This document shows positions 7,775-15,678 of a stretch of 64,000 nucleotides of DNA, one piece after another (the first letter of the stretch is position 1; every line of letters starts with the position of its first letter). The DNA comes from an uncultured Gemmatimonadota bacterium (GTDB lineage: Bacteria; Gemmatimonadota; Gemmatimonadetes; Gemmatimonadales; Gemmatimonadaceae): contig CAMLIT010000010.1 of assembly GCA_946480295.1 (NCBI GenBank), positions 1-64,000 of the forward strand, given 5' to 3'. The notes below the pieces were generated by a model. That model searched no databases and was not told where the DNA came from. It saw nothing but the letters and a program-made list of their open reading frames with translations. A program made the position numbers and the translations under genes.

Positions 7775-9061
7775 ATGACTGCCACGTCGTCTCCGACGGG
7801 TGCCCCCACGCCCGCCGCCCCGCTCCTGCCTGACGAAGCCGCGCTCGAACGCCAGTTTCGCGCCCGCTTCGACGCCCTGGCCGACGAAGCCAGGCCCCAC
7901 CTCGGTGACGCCGCGTCCGCCGCCGGCAAGGTGGTGGAAGGCGCCTTCCTCGGCGCGTGGAGGGATCGCGCGACACTCCAGACACCGGACCAGCTCGACG
8001 CGTATCTCCACGACGCGATCAAGCACCTCAGTGCCCGCGAGATCGCGCGCCGCGCCAACGCCCACCGCTTCAGCCACGGCACCACCGGCGCGCACGCCAC
8101 CGCCAACGGCGCCATCAACGTCGACGACTCCTGGAAGCGCGTCGTCAACACCCTCCACCCCCCCGCCACCGAGTCGTCGGCGCACATGGCCGAGCACCTG
8201 CGCCACGACACCGCCGAGCACCTGAAGGGGATGGCGAAGCGGCCGAACTGGATCATGCCGACCCTCATCGGCGTGGTGGGGCTCGCGATCGCGCTCGCCG
8301 GCATCTGGTGGTTCGACCAGCTCGGGGAGGAGCCGGCGATCACCAGCGCGCTGCACTCGCCCGAGGTGAAGGTCTTCACGGCGCCCTCGGCACAGCTCGC
8401 GAATCTCGAGCTCACCGACGGCACCAAGGTGACGCTGACCCCCGAATCGCGGCTCCTCGTCCCGAAGGACTACGCGGGCGGGAAGCTGCGCGCCGTCCTC
8501 GTCGAAGGGGGCGCGAACTTCACCGTCGCCCCCGGACAGGAGAAGGCGTTCGAGGTGCGCGCCGGAAAGGACGCGGTGTTCGCGACGGGGACGAGCTTCA
8601 CCGTCTTCGCCTATCCGCTCGACAGCACGATGACCGTCGCCGTGAAGGAAGGCTCGGTGACGCTCGAGGCGCCGCTCGGCACGAAGGACAAGAAGACGAT
8701 CGCCGCCGGCAAGGCGCTGTTCGTGGCGAAGGATGGCACGGTGCGCGAGCCGACGCCGGTCGAGCTCGCGGAGGCGACGAGCTGGCTCGATCACCACGTG
8801 ACGCTGGCGAACCGGCAGCTCCGCGACGCGATCGCGATGTTCAAGCGGTGGTACGGCATGGACATCAAGGTGCCGGACCTCCCGCTCCTCGACCGGCCGG
8901 TGAACGTGGACGCGAACCTCGACTCGTCGCGCGTGGCGATCGCGCAGGTCGAGGCGTCGTCGAACGTGAAGTTCGGCTGGGAGGACAACAACATGCTCTT
9001 CGCCGACGCGGCGAAGGTGAAGCAGGCGGGAAAGCCGGCCGCCAGGGCGCGACGGAAGTAG
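7775..9061 (+). CDS. FecR-like membrane protein with sigma-region-2-like N-terminus
   Basis: The 428-residue product is built in three parts. Residues about 23-100 (ERQFRARFDALADEA through LSAREIARRANAHR) follow the pattern of ECF sigma region 2, but no region 4 follows. One membrane segment lies at about 169-188 (LIGVVGLAIALAGIWWF). The periplasmic part is a FecR domain (about 205-335) followed by a DUF4974-like tail (RQLRDAIAMFKRWYGMDIKVPD). FecR proteins transmit periplasmic signals to ECF sigma factors, but no separate sigma or TonB receptor gene lies next to this one. A TTGACA at 7711-7716 could be a -35 box; no good -10 follows. A strong hairpin terminator lies just downstream. Confidence 0.8.
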   Translation: MTATSSPTGAPTPAAPLLPDEAALERQFRARFDALADEARPHLGDAASAAGKVVEGAFLGAWRDRATLQTPDQLDAYLHDAIKHLSAREIARRANAHRFSHGTTGAHATANGAINVDDSWKRVVNTLHPPATESSAHMAEHLRHDTAEHLKGMAKRPNWIMPTLIGVVGLAIALAGIWWFDQLGEEPAITSALHSPEVKVFTAPSAQLANLELTDGTKVTLTPESRLLVPKDYAGGKLRAVLVEGGANFTVAPGQEKAFEVRAGKDAVFATGTSFTVFAYPLDSTMTVAVKEGSVTLEAPLGTKDKKTIAAGKALFVAKDGTVREPTPVELAEATSWLDHHVTLANRQLRDAIAMFKRWYGMDIKVPDLPLLDRPVNVDANLDSSRVAIAQVEASSNVKFGWEDNNMLFADAAKVKQAGKPAARARRK

Positions 9062-9093
9062 CTCGACGCGCGCCGCGCGACCAGTCGAGACGC

Positions 9094-9121
9094 GAGGGCC
9101 GGGCATCGCTGCCCGGCCCTC
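9094..9121. terminator. bidirectional hairpin terminator
   Basis: GAGGGCCGGGCA (9094-9105) and TGCCCGGCCCTC (9110-9121) form a perfect 12-bp stem with a 4-base TCGC loop. It sits between the convergent ends of the FecR-like gene and the hemolysin III-like gene, so it can serve both. Confidence 0.85.
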
Positions 9122-9153
9122 GTGCGTTCAGCCCCTGCTCGGACGCCCGCCGG

Positions 9154-9795
9154 TCATCCGGCGGCGTAGTGGAGCACGGCCATGTAGTGGCAGACGCTGC
9201 CGGCGGCGACGAACAGGTGCCAGACGAAGTGGCCGTACCTGATCCGGGTGTCGAAGGCGTAGAACACCGCGCCCGCGGTGTAGGCGACGCCGCCGGCGAG
9301 CAGCCAGGCGAGCCCGCCCACGCCGACGTGCACGACGAGCGGCCGGACGGCGACGAGCGCCATCCAGCCCATGGCGAGGTACACGGCGAGGGAGAGGTGC
9401 GGGAAGCGGAAGCCGATCGTCGCCTTGGCCGCGATGCCCAACGCGGCGAGGCTCCAGACGACACCGAGGAGCGTCCACCCCCACGGCCCGCGCAGCGCGC
9501 CGAGGGCGAAGGGCGTGTAGGTGCCGGCGATGAGCAGGTAGATCGCCGAGTGGTCGAGGACGCGGAAGACTCGTTTGGCGCGGCTGTGCGGCAGGGCGTG
9601 GTACATCGTCGACGCGCCGTAGAGCAGCACGAGCGAGCCGCCGAAGATCGACCCGGCGACGAGCTGCCACGGGTCGTGCCGGCCGAGCGCCGTCAGGACG
9701 AGGAGCGGGAGCCCCGCCGCGCTCGCGAGCAGGCCCATGCCGTGACTGACGCTGTTCGCGATCTCCTCGCCCATGGTCATCGCGTGCTCCGCCAT
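9154..9795 (-). CDS. hemolysin III / PAQR family membrane protein
   Basis: This 213-residue integral membrane protein has about seven hydrophobic segments and the family landmarks STMYHALPHS near residue 70 and HFVWHLFVAAGS near the C-terminus, whose histidines bind zinc in PAQR proteins. Bacterial members (YqfA/HlyIII) affect membrane lipid balance, and haemolysis is not established for most. I chose the ATG at 9795 because GGGAGGGG lies six bases upstream. It converges on the FecR-like gene across a shared terminator and is divergent from the sugar dehydrogenase gene. Confidence 0.9.
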   Translation of the reverse strand: MAEHAMTMGEEIANSVSHGMGLLASAAGLPLLVLTALGRHDPWQLVAGSIFGGSLVLLYGASTMYHALPHSRAKRVFRVLDHSAIYLLIAGTYTPFALGALRGPWGWTLLGVVWSLAALGIAAKATIGFRFPHLSLAVYLAMGWMALVAVRPLVVHVGVGGLAWLLAGGVAYTAGAVFYAFDTRIRYGHFVWHLFVAAGSVCHYMAVLHYAAG

Positions 9796-9930
9796 CGCCC
9801 CTCCCTTCGCGGCGTTCCCGGAATGTACACCGCCGCCCGACATGGCGCCGACGGCCGGAAGGAACGACATTCGCAGGGAACCGCTTGGTCGCGTGACCGC
9901 ATCAACCCGCACGAGGAGAGCTGACCACCG

Positions 9931-11289
9931 ATGATACGCACCACCCCAGGCCGCATCGCATCGTCCGCCGCCGTCCTCGCCCTCCTCGCCGGCTGCTCCT
10001 CCGGCGACCGCGGCGCCAATCGAGCGGGGACCAGCGCGGGCACCACGACCGCCGCCGCGACGAAGGGGGCCGCCTGCCCCGGCGACAACGGCGGCATCAC
10101 CCTCCCCGACGGCTTCTGCGCGACCGTGTTCGCCGACAGCATCGGCCCGGCGCGGCATGTCGCCGTCGCGCCGAACGGCGACGTGTACGTCAACACGTGG
10201 AGCGGCGCGGGAGGCGCGAGCGAGGGGACCGGCCCGAAGGCGGGCGTCCTCGTCGTGCTGCGCGACACGACGCACGACGGCAAGGCGGACGTGATCCAGC
10301 ACTTCGGCCGCACGGGGAAGCGTTCGGGCGGCACCGGGATCGCGATCTACAAGGGGATGCTCTACGCCGAAGCCGGCCCGCAGATCGTCCGTTACAAGCT
10401 CCCGGCGAACGGGCTCGCGCCCACCGGCGCGCCGGAGGTCGTCGTCGACGGCCTGCCGACGACGGGCGACCACCCGATGCACTCGATCGCCATCGACAGC
10501 GCGGGGCACATGTACGTCGACCTCGGCTCGGCGACGAACTCCTGCCAGCTCAAGAACCGCACGCTGGAGTCGCCGGGCCACCAGCCGTGCACGGAGCTGG
10601 CGACGCGGGGCGGCGTGTGGATGTACGACGCGAACAGGACGGGGCAGCACTTCTCGCCGCGCGAGCGCTTCGCGACGGGGATCCGCAACGCGGTGGGGCT
10701 GACGATCGGCCCGGACGGCGGCCCCTGGTCCACGCAGCACGGGCGCGACCAGCTGCACGACAACTGGCCGAAGCTCTACACGCAGCAGCAGGGCGAGGAC
10801 CTGCCCGCCGAGGAGATGCTGAAGCTGGAGAAGGGCGCGGACTACGGTTGGCCGTACTGCTACTTCGACGGCGCGCAGCAGAAGCTCCTGCTCGCGCCGG
10901 AGTACGGCGGCGACAGCACGAAGGTCGGCCTGTGCGCGTCGAAGGTGGCGCCGGTGGCGTTCTTCCCCGCCCACTGGGCGCCGGACGGGCTGGTGTTCTA
11001 CACGGCCACGCAGTTCCCGGCGCGCTACCGCGGCGGCGCGTTCATCGCCTTCCACGGCTCATGGAACCGCGCGCCGGGTCCGCAGGGGGGCTACAACGTG
11101 GTGTATCAGCCGATGGCGGGGACGAAGGCCTCGGGCAAGTACGAGATCTTCGCCGACGGCTTCGCCGGCGCGACCAAGCAACCCGACCGCGCCGCCCACC
11201 GGCCGGCGGGGCTGGCGGTGGGGCCGGACGGGGCGCTGTACATCACGGATGACAAGGGGGGTCGGATCTGGCGGGTCACCGCGCGGTAG
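9931..11289 (+). CDS. PQQ-type soluble sugar/sorbosone dehydrogenase lipoprotein
   Basis: The 452-residue protein is a lipoprotein (lipobox LLAGC, Cys22) followed by a linker rich in Thr and Ala and then a six-bladed glucose/sorbosone dehydrogenase-type propeller. Recognisable parts are LPDGFCATVFADSIGPARHVAVAPNGDVYV near 55-85, GTGIAIYKG, and HGSWNR near residue 375, with PAGLAVGPDGALYITDDKGGRIW at the end (quoted in pieces of the family consensus). Such enzymes oxidise aldoses or related compounds in the periplasm with PQQ. Four cysteines may form disulfides. It stands alone and is followed by a repeat region. Confidence 0.88.
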   Translation: MIRTTPGRIASSAAVLALLAGCSSGDRGANRAGTSAGTTTAAATKGAACPGDNGGITLPDGFCATVFADSIGPARHVAVAPNGDVYVNTWSGAGGASEGTGPKAGVLVVLRDTTHDGKADVIQHFGRTGKRSGGTGIAIYKGMLYAEAGPQIVRYKLPANGLAPTGAPEVVVDGLPTTGDHPMHSIAIDSAGHMYVDLGSATNSCQLKNRTLESPGHQPCTELATRGGVWMYDANRTGQHFSPRERFATGIRNAVGLTIGPDGGPWSTQHGRDQLHDNWPKLYTQQQGEDLPAEEMLKLEKGADYGWPYCYFDGAQQKLLLAPEYGGDSTKVGLCASKVAPVAFFPAHWAPDGLVFYTATQFPARYRGGAFIAFHGSWNRAPGPQGGYNVVYQPMAGTKASGKYEIFADGFAGATKQPDRAAHRPAGLAVGPDGALYITDDKGGRIWRVTAR

Positions 11290-11294
11290 GGCGC

Positions 11295-11530
11295 GGCGTG
11301 CTGTGGACACGGCGTGCTGTGGATGACACGGCGTGCTGTGGATGACACTGCGTACTGCGGATTGCGGACCTCACTTCGGACTGCGTACTGCGTACTGACG
11401 ACGCGGGGCGTGGGTGCGGGGTCCGTGTTCGCAATTCGCATTACGCAGTCCGGTTCGCAGTAGGCAGCACGCAGTCCGGCTCGCAGTCCGCAGTACGCAA
11501 TCCAGTGCGCAGTACGGAGTGCGCAGTTGC
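11295..11530. repeat. GCAGTAC-like heptamer arrays, inverted pair
   Basis: Left part: three imperfect units around CGGCGTGCTGTGGA, then ACTGCGT/ACTGCGG heptamers to about 11400. Right part (about 11440-11527): many GCAGTAC, GCAGTCC and GCACGCA-type heptamers in the complementary sense. The two halves could fold back on each other. It fills the whole gap between the sugar dehydrogenase and the DinB-like gene. Confidence 0.75.
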
Positions 11531-11539
11531 TTCCGCCCC

Positions 11540-12085
11540 CTACTCCGCCGCCCTCCTCCTCGCCGTCGGCGGCAGCAGTCCGTTGAGCCGCAGGTAGCCG
11601 GCCATCGCCGCGTAGTGGTCGGCGAGGTCCGCCGCGAGGTCGACCATCGCCGCGGCGCGCGTCGCCTTGAAGCTCCCGTAGAGCGGGATCGTCTCGGCGA
11701 GGTTCGCGTCGGTCAGCTTGCCGAGGCTCTGGTTGCAGAACTGGAAGGAGCGCTGCAGGCGCGCGACCAGCGCGTCCTTGGCCGCGGTGGCCTCGAGCTT
11801 CGCCTCCTGTGGCCGCGCCGCGCCGGCGATGTTCGCGCAGAGCAGCTCGTTGGAGCCGGCGACGTGCAGCACGATCTGGCCGAAGGTCATCTGCTCGGCG
11901 GTCGGCTTGTACGCGTACTTGTCGGCTGGCATCTCCTGCGCGGCCCCGACGATGTTGCGCTCGCCGCGCTTGACCGCGGCGCGGACGGCGTCGGCGAGGG
12001 GGTTGGCCGGCGCGGCGGTGCCCTGCGCCCCGGCCACGGCGGCGGCGAGGAGCGCGACGGCGACGAGAGAAGAGCGAGCGATCAT
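11540..12085 (-). CDS. secreted DinB-like protein
   Basis: The 181-residue product has a signal peptide (VAVALLAAAVAGAQG) and then a four-helix DinB/DfsB-type domain, recognised from GERNIVGAAQEMPADKYAYKPT and MTFGQIVLHVAGSNELLCANI. The His of LHVAGS and of ADHYAAM are the likely metal ligands. DinB-superfamily proteins are metal-binding and often thiol-dependent; a secreted form is common in soil bacteria with many such paralogues. The start at 12085 is the ATG directly before the signal peptide, with GGGGGC upstream. Substrate unknown. Confidence 0.85.
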   Translation of the reverse strand: MIARSSLVAVALLAAAVAGAQGTAAPANPLADAVRAAVKRGERNIVGAAQEMPADKYAYKPTAEQMTFGQIVLHVAGSNELLCANIAGAARPQEAKLEATAAKDALVARLQRSFQFCNQSLGKLTDANLAETIPLYGSFKATRAAAMVDLAADLADHYAAMAGYLRLNGLLPPTARRRAAE

Positions 12086-12198
12086 GGCGAATGCCCCCGC
12101 GTTTGAAGACGGTACGATGATGTGGTCCTGAAGCTGGATCGGCGCGGAGCGCATGGCAAGGAGGGTGACGCGCGGACGAGGCACCGTGGTGCGTCGGC

Positions 12199-12612
12199 CT
12201 ACTCCCAGGGCGCGCGATGGCCCGCGGCGGCGTGGTACGTCAGGCCTTCGAGCATCCCGCCGCCGACGACGAGCCACGCGTCGTCGCGGCCGCCGGAGGA
12301 GAGCTCGAGCGCGCCGCGGTCGCCGAACGAGAGCGTGAGCCGCCCGTCGCGCGTCACCGTGAGGTCGTGCACCGCGGCGCCGACGAGCGCGAGCAGCGGG
12401 GCGAGGCTCTCCGGCGTCGCCGGGTCGACCTCCCGCCTTGCGCCGCTCGGCAGCCGCAGCGCGCCGCGCGTCCCGACGCGCAGCTCGAGCGAGCCGTCGA
12501 GCGCCCAGGTCTGCACGCGGAAGTCGCGCAGCTCGGCGGCCACCTGGACGACGCGGTGATCGAGGAGGACGAGATGATGCTCGTCGGGGGATTCGATGAG
12601 CTGGGATGACAC
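12199..12612 (-). CDS. DUF6188-like hypothetical protein
   Basis: The 137-residue cytoplasmic protein is an all-beta sequence with the pattern of DUF6188: an N-terminal strand pair (HHLVLLDHRVVQVAAELRD), LPSG…EVDPATPESLAPLLALVGAAV in the middle and a C-terminal DDAWLVVGGG. The assignment is by recall of the family pattern, and function is unknown. The start is a GTG at 12612, and the heptamer repeat begins only about 12 bases further upstream, leaving little room for a promoter that is not inside the repeat. Confidence 0.6.
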   Translation of the reverse strand: MSSQLIESPDEHHLVLLDHRVVQVAAELRDFRVQTWALDGSLELRVGTRGALRLPSGARREVDPATPESLAPLLALVGAAVHDLTVTRDGRLTLSFGDRGALELSSGGRDDAWLVVGGGMLEGLTYHAAAGHRAPWE

Positions 12613-12624
12613 TTTCTGCAGGGG

Positions 12625-12777
12625 CGAGGGTCGAGGGGCGAGGGTCGAGAGAGAGTGAATCAGTGGGATAGGAACCAGGAACTAGTCACGCCGTCACTAG
12701 TTCCAATTTCCTATATCACTACGTTACCGCCTTTCTCGACCCTCGACCCTCGACCCTCGACCCTCGACCCTCGCCCC
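12625..12777. repeat. CGAGGGT-armed hairpin element
   Basis: Three CGAGGG(T/G) units (12625-12645) are paired with six TCG(A/C)CCC units (12736-12777). The roughly 90-base AT-richer centre is itself an inverted repeat, with AGGAACTAGT facing ACTAGTTCC and GGATAGGAA facing TTTCCTAT. It lies between the DUF6188-like gene and the end of the MgtC/DUF4010 gene. Confidence 0.85.
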
Positions 12778-12834
12778 TCGAGCGCCCGGGCCCGCGGGGG
12801 GGGGGGCGAGGCGGTTCATGGACGCGCTGCGCGA

Positions 12835-14138
12835 CTAGAGCGCCGCCGCCAGCCAGAGCCCCGCGCCGATCGCCGCCGCTTCCGCGCCGAGCCCGCCGAG
12901 CACGAGGCGGCGGAAGCGCGGCGACCCGAGCGCGACGGCGAGCGTCGACTTGAAGGCGGTGTTCGCCAGGAGCCCGATCGCGATTCCCTGCGCGGCGAGC
13001 GACGCCGCATCGGGTGTCGTGGCGAGCCGATTCATGGACACGGTGAGCGCGTCCATGTCGGTGAGGCCGAGGAGCGCCGCCGAGGCGAGCACGCCGGACG
13101 AGCCCCAGTGCACCCGCACGATTGCGACCGCGGTGATCGCCACCTGGAAGGCGACGGCCATCTGGACGGCCGACCAGAGCCGGAGGGGCGAGGCGTCGCC
13201 TTCGCGGTCCGGCTCGCGCGTCGCGGGCGAGGCGCGGCGGATCGCGATCACGAGCACCGTCGCGCCGACGGCGAGCGGCGGGAGCGCGTACGGCAGGAGC
13301 GCGAGCGCGACGCCGCGGTCGAGCAGCGCGCTCACGGCGACGACGCGCGGCACGAGCACCGTGCACGCACCGATGACGCCTAACGCGAGCGGTCCTCCGA
13401 GTCGCGCCTCGCGCCGGCTCAGCCGCGCGAACTGGAGGGTCACCACGGTGGACGACACGAGGCCGCCGAGGAGGCCGGTCATGCCGTAGCCGCGCCCCGC
13501 GCCGAAGGCGCGCCGGGCGATGTAGCCGGCGAAGTTGAGCCCCGAGAAGAGGACGACGATGCTCCACAGCGCGCGCGGGCGGATGCCGCCGTACGGGCCG
13601 TAGGGGCCCGGCGGGAGCAGCGGGAGGATCACGAGCGCGAGGACGAGGAACTGGAACCCGGCGCGCATCTCGTCCTCACCGATGTGCGCGACGAACCAGT
13701 GCAAGCGCTGCTTCTCGCCGAGTGCGAGGACGACCACCGCGACGGCGCCGGCGGCGATCGCCATCTGTCCGATGCCGGCGAGCCCGCCGAGCATGACGAC
13801 GACGAGCGCGGCGCCCTCCGTCGTGCCGTCGAGATCACTGCGCGGGCGGCGCACCGCCATCACGTACGCGGTGGCGGCGAAGAGCGCGCCGGCGGCGATC
13901 AGCGAGATGCCGGCGAGGGCGTAGCCCCACGCCGTGAACAGTCCCGCGCCGCCGCCGAGGAGGCCGAGGAGCAGAAGGTGCGCACGCCGGCGAAGCGGGC
14001 GCGCGGCCCGCTCGCGTGTCCCGACCATTCGCGCTCGATGCCCACGGCGAGGCCGACGAGGCCGGCGATGGCGAGGCGGGCCGCCGTCGCCAGCTCGAAC
14101 TCGTAGGTGGCGGCGGCCGGAGGAAGCTGCAGGAGCAC
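12835..14138 (-). pseudogene. MgtC/SapB family protein with DUF4010, frameshifted
   Basis: Read without the shift, the product is an inner-membrane protein of about 434 residues. It has an N-terminal MgtC-like part (LAIAGLVGLAVGIEREWSG) and a long C-terminal DUF4010 region with about ten more hydrophobic segments. The frame breaks at about 13973-13977. GVRTF ends one frame, and LLLGLLGGGAGLFTAWG continues in another; one extra C after ACCTTC would join them. Both halves have excellent codon use and family-like sequence, so either this is a very recent frameshift or a base missing from the assembly. GTG at 14138 is the likely start. The role of the family is uncertain and probably concerns ion transport or Mg homeostasis. 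Confidence 0.75.
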
Positions 14139-14300
14139 CGGACCCTCGGGCGGACGGGAAGAGGAGCTCGGGATACGTGCGCGGCTCTCCCGTCAACCTG
14201 CCCGGTGCACCTCGGGACCACAGTCGGACGAAGCCCGCGCGAGCGCGGGGCTTCGCCGGACGGACGTGGCGGCGCGCCCAGGCGCGCCGCCCCGTTGCAC

Positions 14301-14555
14301 CTACTGGGAGGTGCTGGTGCTGCTCGTCGTCGTGGTCGTGGTCGTCGTGCTGGTCGGCGACGCGGTCGTGAACGTGCTGTCGGGTGCGCAGTACGCTGTG
14401 CCGTCGCTGTTGTAGGCCACGGCGTAGCCGCTGCGGCAGGTGAGGTCGCGGCTGGGAGCCTGCAGCGTGACGTGGCGCGCCGCCGGAGCGGAGGGCGCGA
14501 CGTCGGAGCAGCCGGCGGCAACGAGGGCACCGGCGAGGATGAGCAGCTTCTTCAC
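14301..14555 (-). CDS. small lipoprotein with Thr/Ser-rich tail
   Basis: The 84-residue protein begins VKKLLILAGALVAAGC, a classic lipobox with Cys16, so it should be anchored to a membrane. The middle contains two further cysteines (LTCRSGYAV, TAYCAPD) that could form a disulfide. The end is a run of Thr and Ser encoded by an ACC/ACG/AGC-rich microsatellite. I chose GTG at 14555 because GGAGGA lies just upstream; the ATG 15 bases earlier would put that Shine-Dalgarno inside the gene. No family recognised. Confidence 0.7.
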   Translation of the reverse strand: MKKLLILAGALVAAGCSDVAPSAPAARHVTLQAPSRDLTCRSGYAVAYNSDGTAYCAPDSTFTTASPTSTTTTTTTTSSTSTSQ

Positions 14556-14614
14556 GGATCCTCCGTTCACATTCTCGTGGTGGACGGGCGGAACGAGTAG
14601 CAGTTTCCGTGCTC

Positions 14615-14639
14615 GACCGTGCCCATCGACGGCACAGTC
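14615..14639 (-). terminator. possible hairpin terminator
   Basis: GACCGTGCC (14615-14623) and GGCACAGTC (14631-14639) can pair with one mismatch around a 7-base loop, between the end of the secreted-protein gene at 14736 and the small lipoprotein gene. Confidence 0.35.
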
Positions 14640-14735
14640 GGGCGCCCCGCACCCCTTGCGCGGACGCGTTCGTCGCGCTTCTCGACGCCGTCGCGTGGAT
14701 GGACAGCCGACGCCGGCCGTACCCCGCGGGGGCCG

Positions 14736-15536
14736 TCAGGGTCCACGCGCGCCGAAATCCACCTTCGAATAGCCCGCGGGGACCTCGAGCCTGGTCCGGT
14801 CGAGCGCCGCCGGCGACAGGTCGCTCACCTCGGTGGTCTGCACGATGTCGAGCGACGCGCCGACACCCGTCGCCGTCGTCGTCGTCACCTGCTTCATCGG
14901 GAAGCCGGGGCCGAGGCTCCGCATCGCCTGCATCGACTTGGTGATCAGCTCGGCCAGCGGGTTGTCCGGTCCCGGGTTGCGGCCGGCGAGCGCGGGGTTC
15001 GTGAACGGATTGGAGACCGCCCGCACGTCGGCCAGCCAGAGCTCCACGACGACGTGGTTCGACACGTCCTGGTGGGCGCCCATCGCGTCCACGCCGAGGG
15101 CGTAGTCCTGCGTCAGCTTCACCCGGCGAGTCGGCGTCCCGCGCAGCGTGTCGGTCCCCTCGCGCTCGGCCGCCACGCGCACGTTCGACAGGTGCATCGT
15201 CGCGCCCGCGGCGGCGAGCGCCGCCGCCGTCATCCGCATCGGGTCGATCTCGGCGTACTGGTGTCGCGCCGGGTACACGAAGACCATCGTGCCCGGCCGG
15301 AAGAGCACGTAGTCGCCGGCGGCGATCGGCCCCGGCGACACCGCCCGCTCGATGTCCATCCGGCCTCCCGCGCTGTCGCCGGTGACCTTCGCGACGAGCG
15401 TGACGCCGTTCACCGTCGGCGACTGGGTGGTGGTCGTGACCGTGTACGACCACCCCTGCGCCCCCGCCGCCGCGGGCAGGACGAGCGCGAGCGTGGCGGT
15501 CAGCAGCGCGCGGCGGCGCCGGGAAACGACGTGCAT
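14736..15536 (-). CDS. secreted protein of unknown function (DUF4412-like)
   Basis: The 266-residue protein has a signal peptide (ALLTATLALVLPAAAGAQG). The mature part has a beta-rich pattern with GDYVLFRPGTMVFVYPARHQYAEIDP and a repeated theme of measuring or storing a bound state (VVVELWLADVRAVSNPF). This resembles DUF4412-type outer-envelope proteins, but that link is weak. The ATG at 15536 is preceded by AGGAGGT at good spacing. It is divergent from the TPR gene; the 142-base gap holds an 11-bp GC hairpin at 15621-15647. Confidence 0.7.
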   Translation of the reverse strand: MHVVSRRRRALLTATLALVLPAAAGAQGWSYTVTTTTQSPTVNGVTLVAKVTGDSAGGRMDIERAVSPGPIAAGDYVLFRPGTMVFVYPARHQYAEIDPMRMTAAALAAAGATMHLSNVRVAAEREGTDTLRGTPTRRVKLTQDYALGVDAMGAHQDVSNHVVVELWLADVRAVSNPFTNPALAGRNPGPDNPLAELITKSMQAMRSLGPGFPMKQVTTTTATGVGASLDIVQTTEVSDLSPAALDRTRLEVPAGYSKVDFGARGP

Positions 15537-15620
15537 GGGACTACCTCCTCCGGATGTCGAGCTGCCAGGTGCGCGTCCGCGCGTCGCCCGAGCGCGACGC
15601 GAACACGATCGACGCCGACC

Positions 15621-15647
15621 GCGCCGCCGCCGCTTTGGCGGCGGCGC
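15621..15647. other. perfect GC hairpin in a divergent intergenic region
   Basis: GCGCCGCCGCC (15621-15631) and GGCGGCGGCGC (15637-15647) form an 11-bp stem with a GCTTT loop. It lies between two divergent starts, so it is not an obvious terminator for either gene. It may end transcription of a lost upstream gene, of which a short open tail (SIVFASRSGDARTRTW) remains on the minus strand at about 15541-15610. Confidence 0.45.
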
Positions 15648-15678
15648 CTCCGGCGCCATATATCAGGGCGGGCCGGCG

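Noticed and set aside
11295..11530. CRISPR-like array
   Set aside because: Units are seven bases, imperfect and without unique spacers of 25-40 bases; no cas gene is near.
12835..15453. An 872-codon minus-strand frame across several genes
   Set aside because: Only its lower part (12835 to about 13977) is the MgtC/DUF4010 gene; the rest is out-of-frame shadow of other genes.
15541..15610. Short minus-strand tail reading SIVFASRSGDARTRTW
   Set aside because: It looks like the end of a propeller gene but has no room for the rest; I treat it as a possible remnant only.
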